A stretch of 64,000 bases of DNA. Source: Stagonosporopsis chrysanthemi. Lineage: Eukaryota; Ascomycota; Dothideomycetes; Pleosporales; Didymellaceae. Positions 33,590-44,837 of the stretch are shown here, piece after piece. The stretch lies in assembly GCA_022560025.1 (NCBI GenBank), contig JAFISE010000021.1:62001-126000 (forward strand). Reading direction: 5' to 3'. A model generated the notes under the pieces. It was not told where the DNA came from and did not search any database. It saw nothing but the letters and a program-made list of their open reading frames with translations. Position 1 is the first letter of the stretch, and every line of letters begins with the position of its first letter. Both the position numbers and the translations under genes were made by a program.

Positions 33590-34618
33590 GGTTGTGGTAG
33601 TAGACTATATGCGCGTGTCGCGCAAAGTGCTGCACGTTTTGACCTCCACCGTCTGCAAACGCGGTCAATAAGCCGACAAAGATGGCTGGATAAGCGCGTA
33701 ATGCGGAGAAAGGACAGTATCGGTTGGCGAGTATGGATGCAGCGGGCTGCTATGACATTATCGTGCTGCGACGTCGTGGGGTGCCTCGCAGTGATTGAGG
33801 CTGATGGAGCTCCGCCGGGGGTGAGCGCGCGCGCAGCGTCGCGGTCAGTGGCAGTACTGCAGGCTGCCTGGCGAATTGCGTGTGGGTGTGCAAGAGGGCG
33901 CGAGTGCGCGCAAAAAGGCCTGGGGTTGCACTACACGCGTTGTAAACTACGTGATGCGCGCGCAAAAAGGATGGGGAACGATGTCCGGTGATGTTGGGGT
34001 TGGTCGGCGTTGTGAGGACGTTCATCGAGGCGCGGCAAGAGCGAGTTGAGCGGGTCCCGAAATGGCTTAGCCGGCTAGGTCATGTGATGTGATCACGGCG
34101 TTTTGATTGGTGCACACGCTGTCTGTCTTATCCCTCATCTCGTTCGCACTTGATCACGGTGAGGACTGCTTCTGTAGATTCCGTGTACTTGCACGAGGTT
34201 CTGACATGTATGTTGTCGAACGTTTGGACCAACGGCGGAGATTCGGATTGGCGAGCCAGTGGAGTGCATTTGCGACCGTGACCCCTCCGCGTCCGACGAC
34301 CACCTCACGAACATCAAACTTGTCTTCTGCTCGTTAGCCTTGCTTCAAAATCGGCTGGCTATAGATATGTCCATGTATAGCGCACTGAGATGGTATACTA
34401 AGTTATACTGATGGCTTGCTTGCTCTCTACGTCATCACGATGATGGTGTTTTGGTCGAGTGCAGCATTCTTTGAACTGTTTTCTCGATCACACTATGTTG
34501 CAATAAATCACATAGAGCAAGTGGTATCATCATGAATTTTCTTCGTCGTTATCTGGGTGCGGTTGTGTTTCCTCGAAGCATGGCCCCTTCCAGCGATGTC
34601 TTGCTACATAACGTCGAA
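33590..34618. other. Intergenic region upstream of the SNF2-type gene
   Basis: Promoter of the remodeller and terminator of the downstream-coordinate esterase. The ORF at 33491-33991 (+) overlaps the first exon antisense and is not credible. Nothing else is seen. Confidence 0.6.
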
Positions 34619-35791
34619 CTAAGTGAGTGTAGGTGTGGTCCAGTCAATGTACGTTCCAACATCCGCGCCACCGGGACCCTTTTCAATGTTCGCCGTGTTG
34701 GTATTCTGGTTCAACAGAAACTTGCCAATGAAGGCAGCAAGATCGGCCTGCTTGTTCGAGGGGAATTGGCAGTGGTTGTTGCTTCCTGCACCCGTAAAGC
34801 CCATGTTGTCAGGCACGCCAAGCGCTTTGTATATAAGACGGCCAGCCTTCATGCAAGCAGTGGTAGAAACGGGACCGAGCCAATCAATCTCGTTCTCGAT
34901 GACAAGCAGACCACGAGGAGCGACCATGCCCGCGAGTTGATGATGGTCGAAAGACAATGTGTTCGCTCTGGTACTGAACGCATTAAACCTAGTGCTGAAC
35001 CAGACGTTCTCTCCGACAATCTGAGAGGATGTCTGAATGTTCTTACCCTTTGATTTCTCAGAGTCAGAAATGCGCCAGCATGCGGCGCCACCAGCACCAG
35101 ACTCCTGGGGAAGGCCAAGCGCAATGCGCTTAACAAGAGCGGCTGCAACGAATGCGCCTTTTCCATTGCGTGAGCAGCCAGTCACACCAACGCGCTTCAC
35201 GTCGATCCCAGCGTTAGGCGTGATTTCGAGAGCATCGATAATGCGATCCACACCCCAAGCCCAAGCAGTAAGAGCACCAGCACTGTGCCCTGAACCGTAC
35301 AGGTTGTAAAACTTTCCTTGCCCGCGGCTGTTGCCGCCCTGCTGAGCAGCAATGTCATCGTTGTTGAAATTGATTGTTGCCACACCGTTGGGAATGGGAA
35401 TGCTGGCGCCACCGTACGCAATAATTGCCGGGAAAGTCCCTGACCCACTAGGCTTCGAGACTGTGACGCTGAAGGTGATAGACTTGCCGGCTTCAGAAGC
35501 CGTGATGGAAAGGCTGTTGCCGGAGAACGAAGCAGTGACGCTCGATGGTTTTGGAGGGAAGACACCGAGCTCCTGAGCCTGCAATGCGGCGCTTACTTCT
35601 TGACTCTTGCATTCAAAGTCCGCTTTGGTGGTGACGCTTCTGCCGTCAAAGAACTTGAACGGATTTGGTAGCTTGGAGTTCGCGGTTGTCGGAAACGTAG
35701 TGGGGACATTGCATGTCGACTGGCGCTCCTCCACAACAGGCGCTGCGAGGGCCGATATGGATAGGAGCGGGACAACCAGAGAGAGCTTCAT
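34619..35791 (-). CDS. Secreted 4-O-methyl-glucuronoyl methylesterase (CE15)
   Basis: Cleaves the ester between lignin alcohols and the 4-O-methyl-glucuronic acid of xylan, separating lignin from hemicellulose outside the cell. Single exon, 390 residues. Residues 1-17 form a signal peptide (MKLSLVVPLLSISALAA). The nucleophile is in GCSRNGKGA, the family's defining motif, at about residue 212. The SQIVGENVW region offers the candidate acidic partner, and the His lies in SNNHCQFPS. There are Cys pairs for disulfides. FDHHQLAGMVAPRGLLVIEN matches the fungal CIP2 fold. No cellulose-binding module is present, unlike Trichoderma CIP2. It suggests a plant-biomass-degrading lifestyle. Confidence 0.93.
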   Translation of the reverse strand: MKLSLVVPLLSISALAAPVVEERQSTCNVPTTFPTTANSKLPNPFKFFDGRSVTTKADFECKSQEVSAALQAQELGVFPPKPSSVTASFSGNSLSITASEAGKSITFSVTVSKPSGSGTFPAIIAYGGASIPIPNGVATINFNNDDIAAQQGGNSRGQGKFYNLYGSGHSAGALTAWAWGVDRIIDALEITPNAGIDVKRVGVTGCSRNGKGAFVAAALVKRIALGLPQESGAGGAACWRISDSEKSKGKNIQTSSQIVGENVWFSTRFNAFSTRANTLSFDHHQLAGMVAPRGLLVIENEIDWLGPVSTTACMKAGRLIYKALGVPDNMGFTGAGSNNHCQFPSNKQADLAAFIGKFLLNQNTNTANIEKGPGGADVGTYIDWTTPTLT

Positions 35792-35856
35792 GTCGATATC
35801 TGTTCAACACTGATACTTATGTGGTGGCTAGCAAAGGATCTTGAACGACTGGCCTG

Positions 35857-35864
35857 CTTTTATA
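35857..35864 (-). promoter_or_regulatory. TATA box of the CE15 gene
   Basis: TATAAAAG on the minus strand, about 66 bases upstream of the esterase ATG. A consensus TATA box fits an inducible secreted enzyme gene. Confidence 0.65.
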
Positions 35865-36946
35865 GCTGGTCGTTGTACAATATTCGAAGACCCGCGGCAG
35901 AAGTCCTTGCTTGCCACAATATGTTCAAGTAAAGTCTGACGTGCCAATTAATAACAGTTCTGACACAGTGCAACCAGCCGATATCAACAGAGTCGGGCAG
36001 TGTAGACGTCTCGATAGAACGGCAGAATCGGGCAATGTCTGGATAGCTCCTGGGCTCCATTCGGCCGCGAGGGAGATGAGTGTTCACTTTACCACCCTTG
36101 GTGGAGGGCCACTCCTGGAGCATAATGTCGCCCCTAAAGTCTGTATTGGGAAGTGCTCACTCTACGACCAGAACTAGAGCGGTTGTCGGTTGTTTTGGTC
36201 CGACATTGCGAGATGGATCAACGTGCGGGGTGTTGTAGAGCCGCGGTCTCAATCGTCAACATTAGCCTGGCTATCAACCGGCGCGAACACTTCAAGGCGC
36301 ACTTTGCACTCTCGTTGGTCGTCCGATGAAGGGCAATGCGATCTATATGGTTGTCGAGTTTAGTAGTCGTGCGATGGACCTTAATTGATGTGACCTGCAG
36401 TGCACCTTTGGAGAACAATTGCTTCGCAAATCCCGCATCGCAGTTGCGAATGTGTACGGATAACCAATCGGAACCGACGCTCTGCTGAATTGAAGAAGCA
36501 CAACCTTGAAACGAAAGCACAGTTCTCGTACGTGGAACATAAGAAGGCGAGAGACAGACGAGAATGACGCCTTACACTATTACTAGCGAACGGGGTTTTG
36601 AAGCCAGCAACGGTGCTTCCCGTGGGATGTTGTCAGACTTTAGAAGAAGGTAAGGGCATCCCAAGTGGCAGATAGTCAGACACAATTAGTCAGGCGCGCT
36701 TACCAATACAAGCCTTAGTCTTGACTTACTGCTTCGGCACCCCTCAGTCATACACGCCCTCAAGATTCTGCAAACCTTGTTTCCTCTGTGTGCGGTCATC
36801 AGTTACAGAATTTGTCTTTGTGAATTGTATACGACTTGTATTTGTGACATCACAGAAAGTTAAACTGCGCTTGCCTGAATCGGGCCGGCTCCTCACCCAT
36901 CTCCACGCATCAGCCAGTATCCCCAGCAAGCAATTCAGCAGTCGCC
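35865..36946. other. Divergent intergenic region between the CE15 and methyltransferase-GFA genes
   Basis: About 1.1 kb upstream of both genes. No coding-like ORF; regulatory sequence is presumed. Confidence 0.55.
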
Positions 36947-38302
36947 ATGGCTAGCAAACGACAAGCGGACGGTGCTATAAAGTTCTACGAATCACGGGCA
37001 GTGCACTATGACGGTACGTGGCATGATGAGTTCACCAACCGTTTCATCAAACAAATCGAGATTGTGCCTGGGCAGCAAATATTAGATCTCGCATGCGGCA
37101 CTGGACTCCTCACATTTCTTGAAGCGGACGCTGTCGGATCGTCTGGTCATATAGTTGGCATCGATGTCACTCCATCAATGCTGGATGTGGCCAAATTCAA
37201 GCAGAGGAAGGCTGGTGACCGATACTCGAACGTAACTTTTCTGGAAGGCGACGTGTTACACCTGCAAGAAGTGGAAGCTCTGCGAAGCATGACATTCGAT
37301 GTAATCACCGTTGCCTCTGCTCTGGTCTTGTTTCCTGATCCAAAGGTTGCGATCGAGCATTGGTCACAATTCCTAAAGCCTGGGGGCGTCATCGCACTGG
37401 ACGCCACGCACCCTAGAAATCTGGTGGCTGGTATGGTTCTCGAGAGAGTTGCTCGACGCCTGGAACTGCCGATGCCATACAATAGGGCTTGGAGTAAGTC
37501 AGAGGCGACGTTGAAGGATATGCTCGAGTCTGCCGGCCTTGAGGTCGAAAAGGTAGTTACCATGGACAATCAAGCTGGGTACGGAAAGCGACATTACGAT
37601 ATGGAGCAATGGGACGACTTCTTCGTTGAGAACGTCATTGTGAAGGACGTCACAAGGACTTTCGCCAATAACGAAATTCGTCGGAAGGCGCAGGGGTTCT
37701 ACAAAGAGGAGTGGGAGAAGCTGGCTATCGATGGCAAAGTTGAAGAAGTCGATTCCGTGTTCCTTGGGGTTGCACGTAAACGTGAGTGTCCAATATGGGT
37801 TACCTTGAGATGAGTCGCTGATGAGATCCAAGCTGCCGATGGTTCCAGATATGTTCCGAAGACTGTTGACGAAGGCGTCATCTTCACAGGTGGCTGCAGG
37901 TGCGGCGGCATTCAGTACAAATCCACCGCGCGACCTAAAGACATTGTCATCTGCCATTGTCGCGCATGCCAACAAATTTCTGGGTCTGCCTATATCCCAT
38001 TTACTGGCGTACCGAAGAGCGCCCTGACCTTCACCGACGAGTCCACCCGCGAATCTTTGAAGCTGTCGAACATCGCAGAACGATCATTTTGCTCGAAATG
38101 CGGTGCTCCCATCTCGATGGTTTACAGTTTCTACAAGGAGGCAATTTCCTTGACAATGAGCTCCGTGAACTTAGACAGTCTGACATGCGAACCGCCAGTC
38201 GTCAAGAAGCACATCTTTCTTCGCGAGAAAGCGCCTTGGCTCATACTGGCGGAAGACGGGGCGGAGCGGTGGGGAACATCGGAGGATGCGCATCTTATCT
38301 AG
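36947..38302 (+). CDS. SAM-dependent methyltransferase fused to a GFA/CENP-V zinc domain
   Basis: Exons 36947-37781 and 37833-38302 give 434 residues. The N-terminal ~275 residues are a class I methyltransferase of the UbiE/arsenite-methyltransferase kind: motif I is ILDLACGTGLLTF, followed by VGIDVTPSMLDVA and FLKPGGVIALDATHP. The C-terminal part is a glutathione-dependent formaldehyde-activating (GFA) domain with its zinc cysteines: GGCRCG (C300, C302), CHCRAC (C319, C321, C324) and CSKC (C365, C368). The 51-nt intron (GTGAGT...AAG) joins the two in frame. The GFA frame has no ATG of its own between the preceding in-frame stop (37811) and its zinc motif, which argues for a fusion. Substrates are unknown. 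Alternative: two genes with an unseen GFA first exon. Confidence 0.75.
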
Positions 38303-38931
38303 AGTAAGCGAACAGGCACAATTTGTTTCGTCTCAGGGGGTGTGACACCGTTGTCGATGCCAATATGCTCTGCGGACTTTGTTTAGACAGCCTTGCAGAC
38401 TGCCGGCAACGAGCGTTACACTGCCGGTAGTGTCGCTGCTGTCTTGCATCCACAACGACGGCGTGCAGCTCGTGCTGAGAACTACTGCAGGTTTCTGACG
38501 CCTCACTCTGATGTAGCCCGGGGCTATTGGTGCCTTTTAGCGATGGGACGCATGTTGCGGTGAGGACGATGACGCTCTCAGTGGTCCAGCCTCAAAACCT
38601 GGTTACCTGCCACCTGCCAGCCACGTTGTTATGCTCAGAAACACAACAGCGCCTTTTTCCTCGTGCAACGTCCAATCTCGAACCTGATCCCCAAACATCT
38701 CCAGCAAACCAGTGCACAATTGCCCACAGGCCTCCATTTATCCAACCTTTGTACTCTCCTTGACCGCCTGTCTACTTCCGCGCTTCTGCAGGTCCGCTTT
38801 CAATAGCGCCGCGCCATCCCCAACGAGAACACCGCGTTTCACGAGAGTCATTCCAACCGTTCGCTCGCCGACAAGTTCGTGGGACGGGATTTGAGAGAGG
38901 CAACCTGTGGACCCGTAATCAATAAGAGACA
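38303..38931. other. Intergenic region
   Basis: Between two same-strand genes. Pyrimidine-rich leader sequence before 38932. No gene or repeat seen. Confidence 0.6.
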
Positions 38932-40533
38932 ATGTTCCAACAGTCGTCCCCTGAGCTCGAGCTTCAACAACCGCCTCCGGCTTCACATGCAGCCCATTTG
39001 CCCGCGCGGGGGCCACTAAAAGCTCCCACATCTCCACTCAGGCAATTCGCGGTACCACCCGTTGACGACGAGCTGAACGCGTTCGACCACATAGACCTCT
39101 CTGCGCCCATCCAACTTCCACCTTCTGTCTTGACCTCGGATGCTACTGCCTACGACCCACACAGCGGCGTCCCTTCCCCGCTTGAAGACTATCCTCGTGC
39201 AAGCCGCAGCAGCCACCAACGCACTCTGACCGGCACGCTTCTCAACAACAGTCAATCTTTCCTCAACCGCGCAACATCCACAATACAGCAACATACTTCC
39301 GCAGCATCGATTCGATCGCATTCGCCCGCAAAGTCGCTGGCCAGCTTTCTACCTTCGAGAACTGCCATCGACTCGACCAAGGGCTGGTTCCACGGATCTT
39401 CCTCGTCTGCCAAGTCTGGTACTCAGGACAAGGACGACGACGCTGTATCAGAGTCAGGCTCCGAAGTACCTTCAGAGTATTACTCGTCTGAGTCCGAATC
39501 GGAGAGTGAAGACGAAGAAGAGCGGCCGCACAACACTATGAACATCTTCAACCGCGGTCCAACACACACCCGGGCCGCCTCCGAAACCCCTATTCGTTCG
39601 GAACAGATGGCTGCATCCAAGAAGCCGCAGTACCAGTCGCCTGCTAGCAGCAGATTCGCATGGCTTCTGTCGACACAGAAAAATGCTGCAGTGCCCTCGC
39701 CTGTTCCAGCTCCGATCTACCACAACGCCGACGATGAGCTGCTGAATTTGAACATCTCGCAGGCTCTCTTCCCGCATGGTCCCGCTGATCCCCTCGCTCC
39801 ATCATCGTTCAATGACCTTCTTGCGAGCGCTGAAGCCCTTCTCACACGATACCAGAAATCATACCGCCAGCTGTCGACTGCACTGGTGGACGTACAATCA
39901 GAACAAAGCGCACAGGATGACGAGCTCGACGAAGCCGAGACGAGGGCGCGTCACCTGAAAATGCAGCTGGAGACTATGGCGGCGCGCGCAACCGAGCAGG
40001 ACGAGCAGATGCGGTCGTTGGCGGAAGATCTAGCATTCGAGCGCCATGCTAGACAAGAGGAGGAGGCTGCGCGCAAGAGGAGTCTTGCCCTCATCAGGAG
40101 TCAGCCTCAGTGCAGCTGCCAGGATACACCGCGCCGCCGCAACCGCATCTCGAACTCGGAGCTCAGCGTTGACTCCGGCTTCGAATCAGATGCCGAAACA
40201 GATGCCGCAAGCCTCTTCTCAAGAAATTGCCTCAGTCCAACAGGTACCGATCGATCATCTATCCTGGATGTAGAGGCAGATGTGACACCAACGAAGCACA
40301 AGAAGGTCCAAAGCCTACAGCGCGGTGGCACATATGACAAGCCTAGAGGCGGGTCAGTGAGCTTGCAGAGCTGGGGCTGTGCTAATTGCGAGGGCGGCTC
40401 GCAAGCTTCTGTCTGGGGCCGTCTGAGTAAGGAGCGCGAGGAAAATCGCGTGCTCAGGGAGAGAGTGGACGCTCTTGAGGTTGCTGTGGAAGGTGCGTTG
40501 GATGTTGTTGGTGGTCAGTTTGCCATGCAATGA
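38932..40533 (+). CDS. Conserved-looking coiled-coil protein of unknown function
   Basis: Single exon, 533 residues. The N-terminal 270 residues are disordered and rich in Ser, Pro and Thr, with an acidic-serine stretch (SEYYSSESESESEDEEE at about 183-200). A folded segment (about 270-390) starts DPLAPSSFNDLLASAEALL and runs into a coiled coil with heptad spacing (LDEAETRARHLKMQLETMA, then LAEDLAFERHARQEEEA). A SCQDTPRRRNRISNSELS segment and a second short coiled coil with CANCEGG close the protein. I do not recognise a named family. The architecture resembles cytoskeleton- or polarity-linked adaptor proteins, which is only an analogy. No signal or membrane segment. Confidence 0.8.
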   Translation: MFQQSSPELELQQPPPASHAAHLPARGPLKAPTSPLRQFAVPPVDDELNAFDHIDLSAPIQLPPSVLTSDATAYDPHSGVPSPLEDYPRASRSSHQRTLTGTLLNNSQSFLNRATSTIQQHTSAASIRSHSPAKSLASFLPSRTAIDSTKGWFHGSSSSAKSGTQDKDDDAVSESGSEVPSEYYSSESESESEDEEERPHNTMNIFNRGPTHTRAASETPIRSEQMAASKKPQYQSPASSRFAWLLSTQKNAAVPSPVPAPIYHNADDELLNLNISQALFPHGPADPLAPSSFNDLLASAEALLTRYQKSYRQLSTALVDVQSEQSAQDDELDEAETRARHLKMQLETMAARATEQDEQMRSLAEDLAFERHARQEEEAARKRSLALIRSQPQCSCQDTPRRRNRISNSELSVDSGFESDAETDAASLFSRNCLSPTGTDRSSILDVEADVTPTKHKKVQSLQRGGTYDKPRGGSVSLQSWGCANCEGGSQASVWGRLSKEREENRVLRERVDALEVAVEGALDVVGGQFAMQ

Positions 40534-41051
40534 GGCTGCACTGAATGAGTTGAGCGTGTTGAGACTTTGCATGTTCGAGATGATACCAGATTGGCTATGG
40601 CAGATCGTCGATGTTGGGGGCAGAACTTGCATGTTGGTAGCATAGAAGCGTCGAGCGCCATTAGCATAATCACAATACACTAAGAATTTACTTTAGCATT
40701 ATCCTTGGCTTCATCTATGCTTGACCACCATTCGTGCAGATCTATCCTCCGACCGCCCTTATGACTAGCGAGACCGACAAGCCGTTCGGGCAGCAGCACG
40801 TGCATCAGACGTTGATCAACCGTCAAAAAGGAATCTTGCCCCGAGATCACTCTTCCCTGATGCCCCTTGTTCGTTGAGATTTAGGAAGCCCTCAACGTCG
40901 CTGATCACGCCGCTCCCGTAAATCTGATGCAGCAGCATCGACTGCTCGAGCAGATTCACGGAATATGTCGTCTTCCGCATCGCCATGTCCGTCGGCATAG
41001 CCTTTGAAAAAGGAGGATCAGATCGTGAGATGTCATTAAGTCTTTTGGTAG
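40534..41051. other. Convergent intergenic region
   Basis: Between the coiled-coil gene (+) and the rhodopsin-like gene (-). A 60-codon ORF at 40816-40998 (-) is partly protein-like but isolated. No gene is claimed. Confidence 0.55.
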
Positions 41052-42402
41052 CTACTGAAATGGATTGAACGGCCCCACTGGCCTTCTCCCCTCATCCCCC
41101 AGCGTACTATCGCTATCTCGGCCGAGACTGAGACTCCGCTTCTTGCACGGCTTCGGCTGTGACCCGCCATACCCGTACGCGTTCCTCTTCGCCTCAGGCT
41201 TTTCGGGCTTCACCTCCGTGACCACCGTCGTCGTAACACCTTTGCGTATCCCCCCATCCCATCGCTCCTCTGGCACGCTGGTGTCGATAAAGTTTTCCTC
41301 GTCGCTGCTGCTGCCCCGCCCGCCAGTGACGGTTGTGGTACGTACGGTGCGCTCGGCGGCAGGTCGCAGATCGTCGAGCGCTTGCTGTGTCCCGTAGGAC
41401 CCGCCTATTTTGGAGGCAAAACCCCCTTTGGGTGTTTTCGACCATGGCATACCAGAGTTGTGGCCGGTGGAACCGAGGGCCGCCTTGAAGAGTGGTTTCA
41501 GTGTCGCGATGCAGCCGGCTGTTATCCCGACGCCGATTTCGACGGTGGTCCAGATGGCGAAGTCGGTTGTGCGGTAGAGAAAGTCACCTTTGTAGGGTTT
41601 GAGAGTTGAGGTGTAGGGGAGGCGGATGATGGTTGCTGTGGAGCCGCTATGAGACGTATCAGTGTCTTGTCTCCCAGCTTAGTGGTGAAGTGAGAAACGT
41701 ACATTGCTGCGAGGCCGATAATGCCGCTGATAATGACCTTTACACGGCGCCTCATTTGCAAATCTTTGACAACGAAGATGGGAAGGATGCCGAAAGTCCA
41801 GTCGGCAATGGAGTTCAGCGCCGATACCGCATATGTGAAATACATCACCAGCGAAGCCGAGAGGCAGGTCCCAGTGTGAGTAGGATCCAGATCCCACCAG
41901 TAGGAAATCGGTCTACACTGGAATATTACGAGGAGGGTGTATGCAACTCCAACGAAAGCCGCAACAGCCATGATGATCCGGATGATCCAGATGTGAAGGG
42001 GGTGGATAGTTATCCGCAGCAAGAACAGCCCGATAGCAATCTTGAAGATTGAAGTGCTGATAGTATAAAACACCTCGCAAAAGAACCAAAAATGCAAAGC
42101 CGTCTGTGCATCTTCATCCGTAATGTGTTCTCGATGTTGACCGCTTCCATGGACAGCGCCGCCGATTTGGCAGCCGGCATAAGCCGTGAAGAAGATCAGT
42201 GTGACGACCATCATCTTATCATCAAGTCCAAAGCCTTTCACGAGTACGGTCCTGGTGTTCATGTCAGTCTGCGTGTCAAAGAATGGAAACTTTGCGGGCT
42301 AACAGCAACTAACCTGACATAGCAACGCAAACCAACGGTGAGCCATGCTAGAACAAGGAACGTTATGGCTACGCCGGCGACCTGTCCGCCGCGATCTTGC
42401 AT
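41052..42402 (-). CDS. Fungal rhodopsin-like (Pth11-related) seven-TM protein
   Basis: Exons 42402-42314, 42251-41703 and 41646-41052 give 410 residues. Seven hydrophobic helices can be placed: VAITFLVLAWLTVGL; KMMVVTLIFFTAYAG; the HFWFFCEVFYTISTSIFKI region; WIIRIIMAVAAFVGVAYTL; SLVMYFTYAVSALNS; VIISGIIGLAAI; and TTVEIGVGITAGCIATLKP. The motif FQCRPISYWWD and the FYTISTSIFKIAIGLFLLR helix are characteristic of the fungal rhodopsin/Pth11-related membrane family. Each splice junction falls in or near a helix and restores an unbroken pattern. There is no N-terminal CFEM domain. The ~130-residue cytoplasmic tail is basic and serine-rich. A sensory role is inferred from the family. Confidence 0.85.
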
Positions 42403-44837
42403 CTTGAGAAGATGTATCGACTCTTGGGACCGGACGTGTCAAGTGAACAACCGACTCAAGATCTGCGAGTCGAAACTGATCGCCTAAGGGCGACTAAAGA
42501 CGATATAGTACCAGTGGGCGATTATGCGAAGCAGAACTGCTCCATTATTCAAATCGGCGAGAGGCAATGGAAAACTAGAAGTACCAAGTTTCGGAAGAGG
42601 GTCCATAACGACTTGGTTATACTCAAGTGTCAGAGACATGACTCTGTGTGTGCCGTCCTCCTTTGAGGATCCACTTCTACATTGGGTCGAGGCATCGTGC
42701 AGGGGTCCCAATCGCACCCGCTTCCTCCGGGTGATCGTTGCCTCTGCTGAACGAACGAGAAAATTGCGACCCAAAGGAAGTTTGCCGAATGGGTGTGCAA
42801 TGACAGGACTGCACGGCCTGGATGGATGCGTACGAGTCTTCACTGGATGGAAGAGGTAACACTACCGTAGACGGGAGTGGCACTGACTAGTGGCGCGCCA
42901 CCGTGCTTGAGTTTTAGCTCGACCAATAATAGAGCGCGTGAGCAACTCCGCTTAGCAAGTCATTCGTCATGCGAAAGCCAGGCACAAACTCCCCTGTGCT
43001 AGCGAGCGCGGAACAGCAGCCTTTCCTTCTGGATCGAGAAGAGGTGTTCCGGGAACGCCTCTGGCTTCCTCGACTCGGCCCTGCATTGAGGCGTCAACGC
43101 GGATGGCAAGAGCGTCGATCTCGGAACATAAAGGCGTATGAGTAGGAAACCCGGGTGGCCTGAAGGACGTAACGTAGAAGGGCTCAGTCCCCTGTCACTG
43201 GGTTTCTTAGGAGATGCCGGTCGTTATATCGGAAGACTTAGTTGATACCTTACCCTTGGGATGGAATTTCCAGACCCAGGACTTTGCCGTAGCTTCCATA
43301 CGCTGATCATGCTTCCTTCATTCTCCCCCTGTTCGAACGACATCGGCGGCTTTCAGTGCGCAACTCGGTGAATTGCGCCAGGTCGCCGTTTGGTGGGCTC
43401 AGGATCCCCGCAATGTCAACGATGTCCGTCCCGTCTTTAGTTATGGCTCCAACGCATTCTGTCTAGACCCCAGGACGGACCGGGAGCTGTCAGAGGTTTC
43501 CAAAAGGGGAACTACTGGCAGACGAGTCTGCCCCTTAGGGACAGTAACGGTGACATCCTGCGCTCAGATATGCCGTGTCGATGGCAACAAAGCACAGAGA
43601 AACTAGTTCGGATCGGTACAGCACATGAGGCGTAGCGTGTGGGACTTACAGTATAATCGTAGATCGTATCAAGCCCCTGCCATGGGTTGCCATCGCGAGG
43701 AGTGATGTTCCGATCCTGGCATGTCCTCCACTCATGACTAAGGAACGAGGGACATTTGAAATGCCTCGTACAAAGACAAGGCCTTCAATGGGCGTGCGCT
43801 TCTGCCGAGGTCAAATCCGAACGGACGAGCACCTAAGAAAGTCGATGGTCTTCCACGATCCCACAGGCCCGACTGTCCATGTTCCAAGGGCTGTACCAGA
43901 TGGCAGTTTGCTTAATGCGATCCTTGACTCATCAGCTACGAAGCATGTGTCGCATCCGCGGCTCACGCTTGAAGCTACAATATTGAGGTTCGCGAACTTT
44001 TGCGACCTGTGCCGCGCGAATTCCATCTTGCTAGTCAGGATGATGGTTAAATGGAAGTATGTAGCCTATCGAGGCTGAAGTTTCCTCAGCCCTGACTAAT
44101 CTTCACACCTAAGCGGCATGTATCCCAATACAAACAATGCAGAAGGGGTATCGTGGTCTGTCAACCCCTTGTTGAAAACGGCGATGAAGTGTTGTGGGGC
44201 TGCTTTCCGATAGTGGAGCGCGCAAGCACGCTAACGACGACGCACGTTTCGTTTCGAACCGCGTGGCGTCGTTCCTTCGCGTCCTGCATGGTATCTGGTA
44301 GGCTCAACGTCGGGAAAATCGCCTAACTGCAAGCGACACATAAGGCAGCCTGCTGTCTGTCCTGATGCGTGTTTGCGAGAAACGATGATGTAGAGGGAAC
44401 TCGTGTGCTTACTTTGAGGGCCTCCAAGCTTAGTGTGCTGGCGATAGATCCACCCAATCTGAAGTTGTGGCCGATATCCGAGACTTCCAAGCCACCAAGA
44501 ATCAACCATTTCCTTGTTTTCGTGCGGTTGACAGCAACCCAACACAATATGAGCACCGCCTCACCCAACTTTTGAATGTAGCCGCTGACGTCGAATACTG
44601 ACTGGCCAGCTATGAACGCATCCAAGAGTCTTGAGGCCTTCCGAGAAACCATAGACACGACGAAGACTTCTTTGACCTGACTGGAAGGGATGCCAACACT
44701 GGTTTCGAAGAGTTGGCGCGAGGCGCAGTTCCAGTTCGTCTTTCTTCAGAATATGATCCTGTCTTGCGGACAACTTGAAGAAGGCCTTGCAGTGTGGAGA
44801 TAGGCTTCTTTGTACGACATCTTGCAAAACAGCACAG
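42403..44837. other. Gene-poor region (2.4 kb)
   Basis: Scattered ORFs of about 60-115 codons on both strands, none with domain-like composition. No transposon terminal repeats or tandem arrays noticed. It includes the upstream sequence of the rhodopsin-like gene and of the kinase-like gene. Confidence 0.5.

Noticed and set aside
37833..38302. GFA domain as an independent gene
   Set aside because: No in-frame ATG between the stop at 37811 and the first zinc motif; a consensus intron joins it to the methyltransferase in frame. Kept only as an alternative.
40816..40998. Small minus ORF of 60 codons between the coiled-coil and rhodopsin-like genes
   Set aside because: Partly protein-like but isolated, another frame is equally open, and no homologous pattern is recognised.
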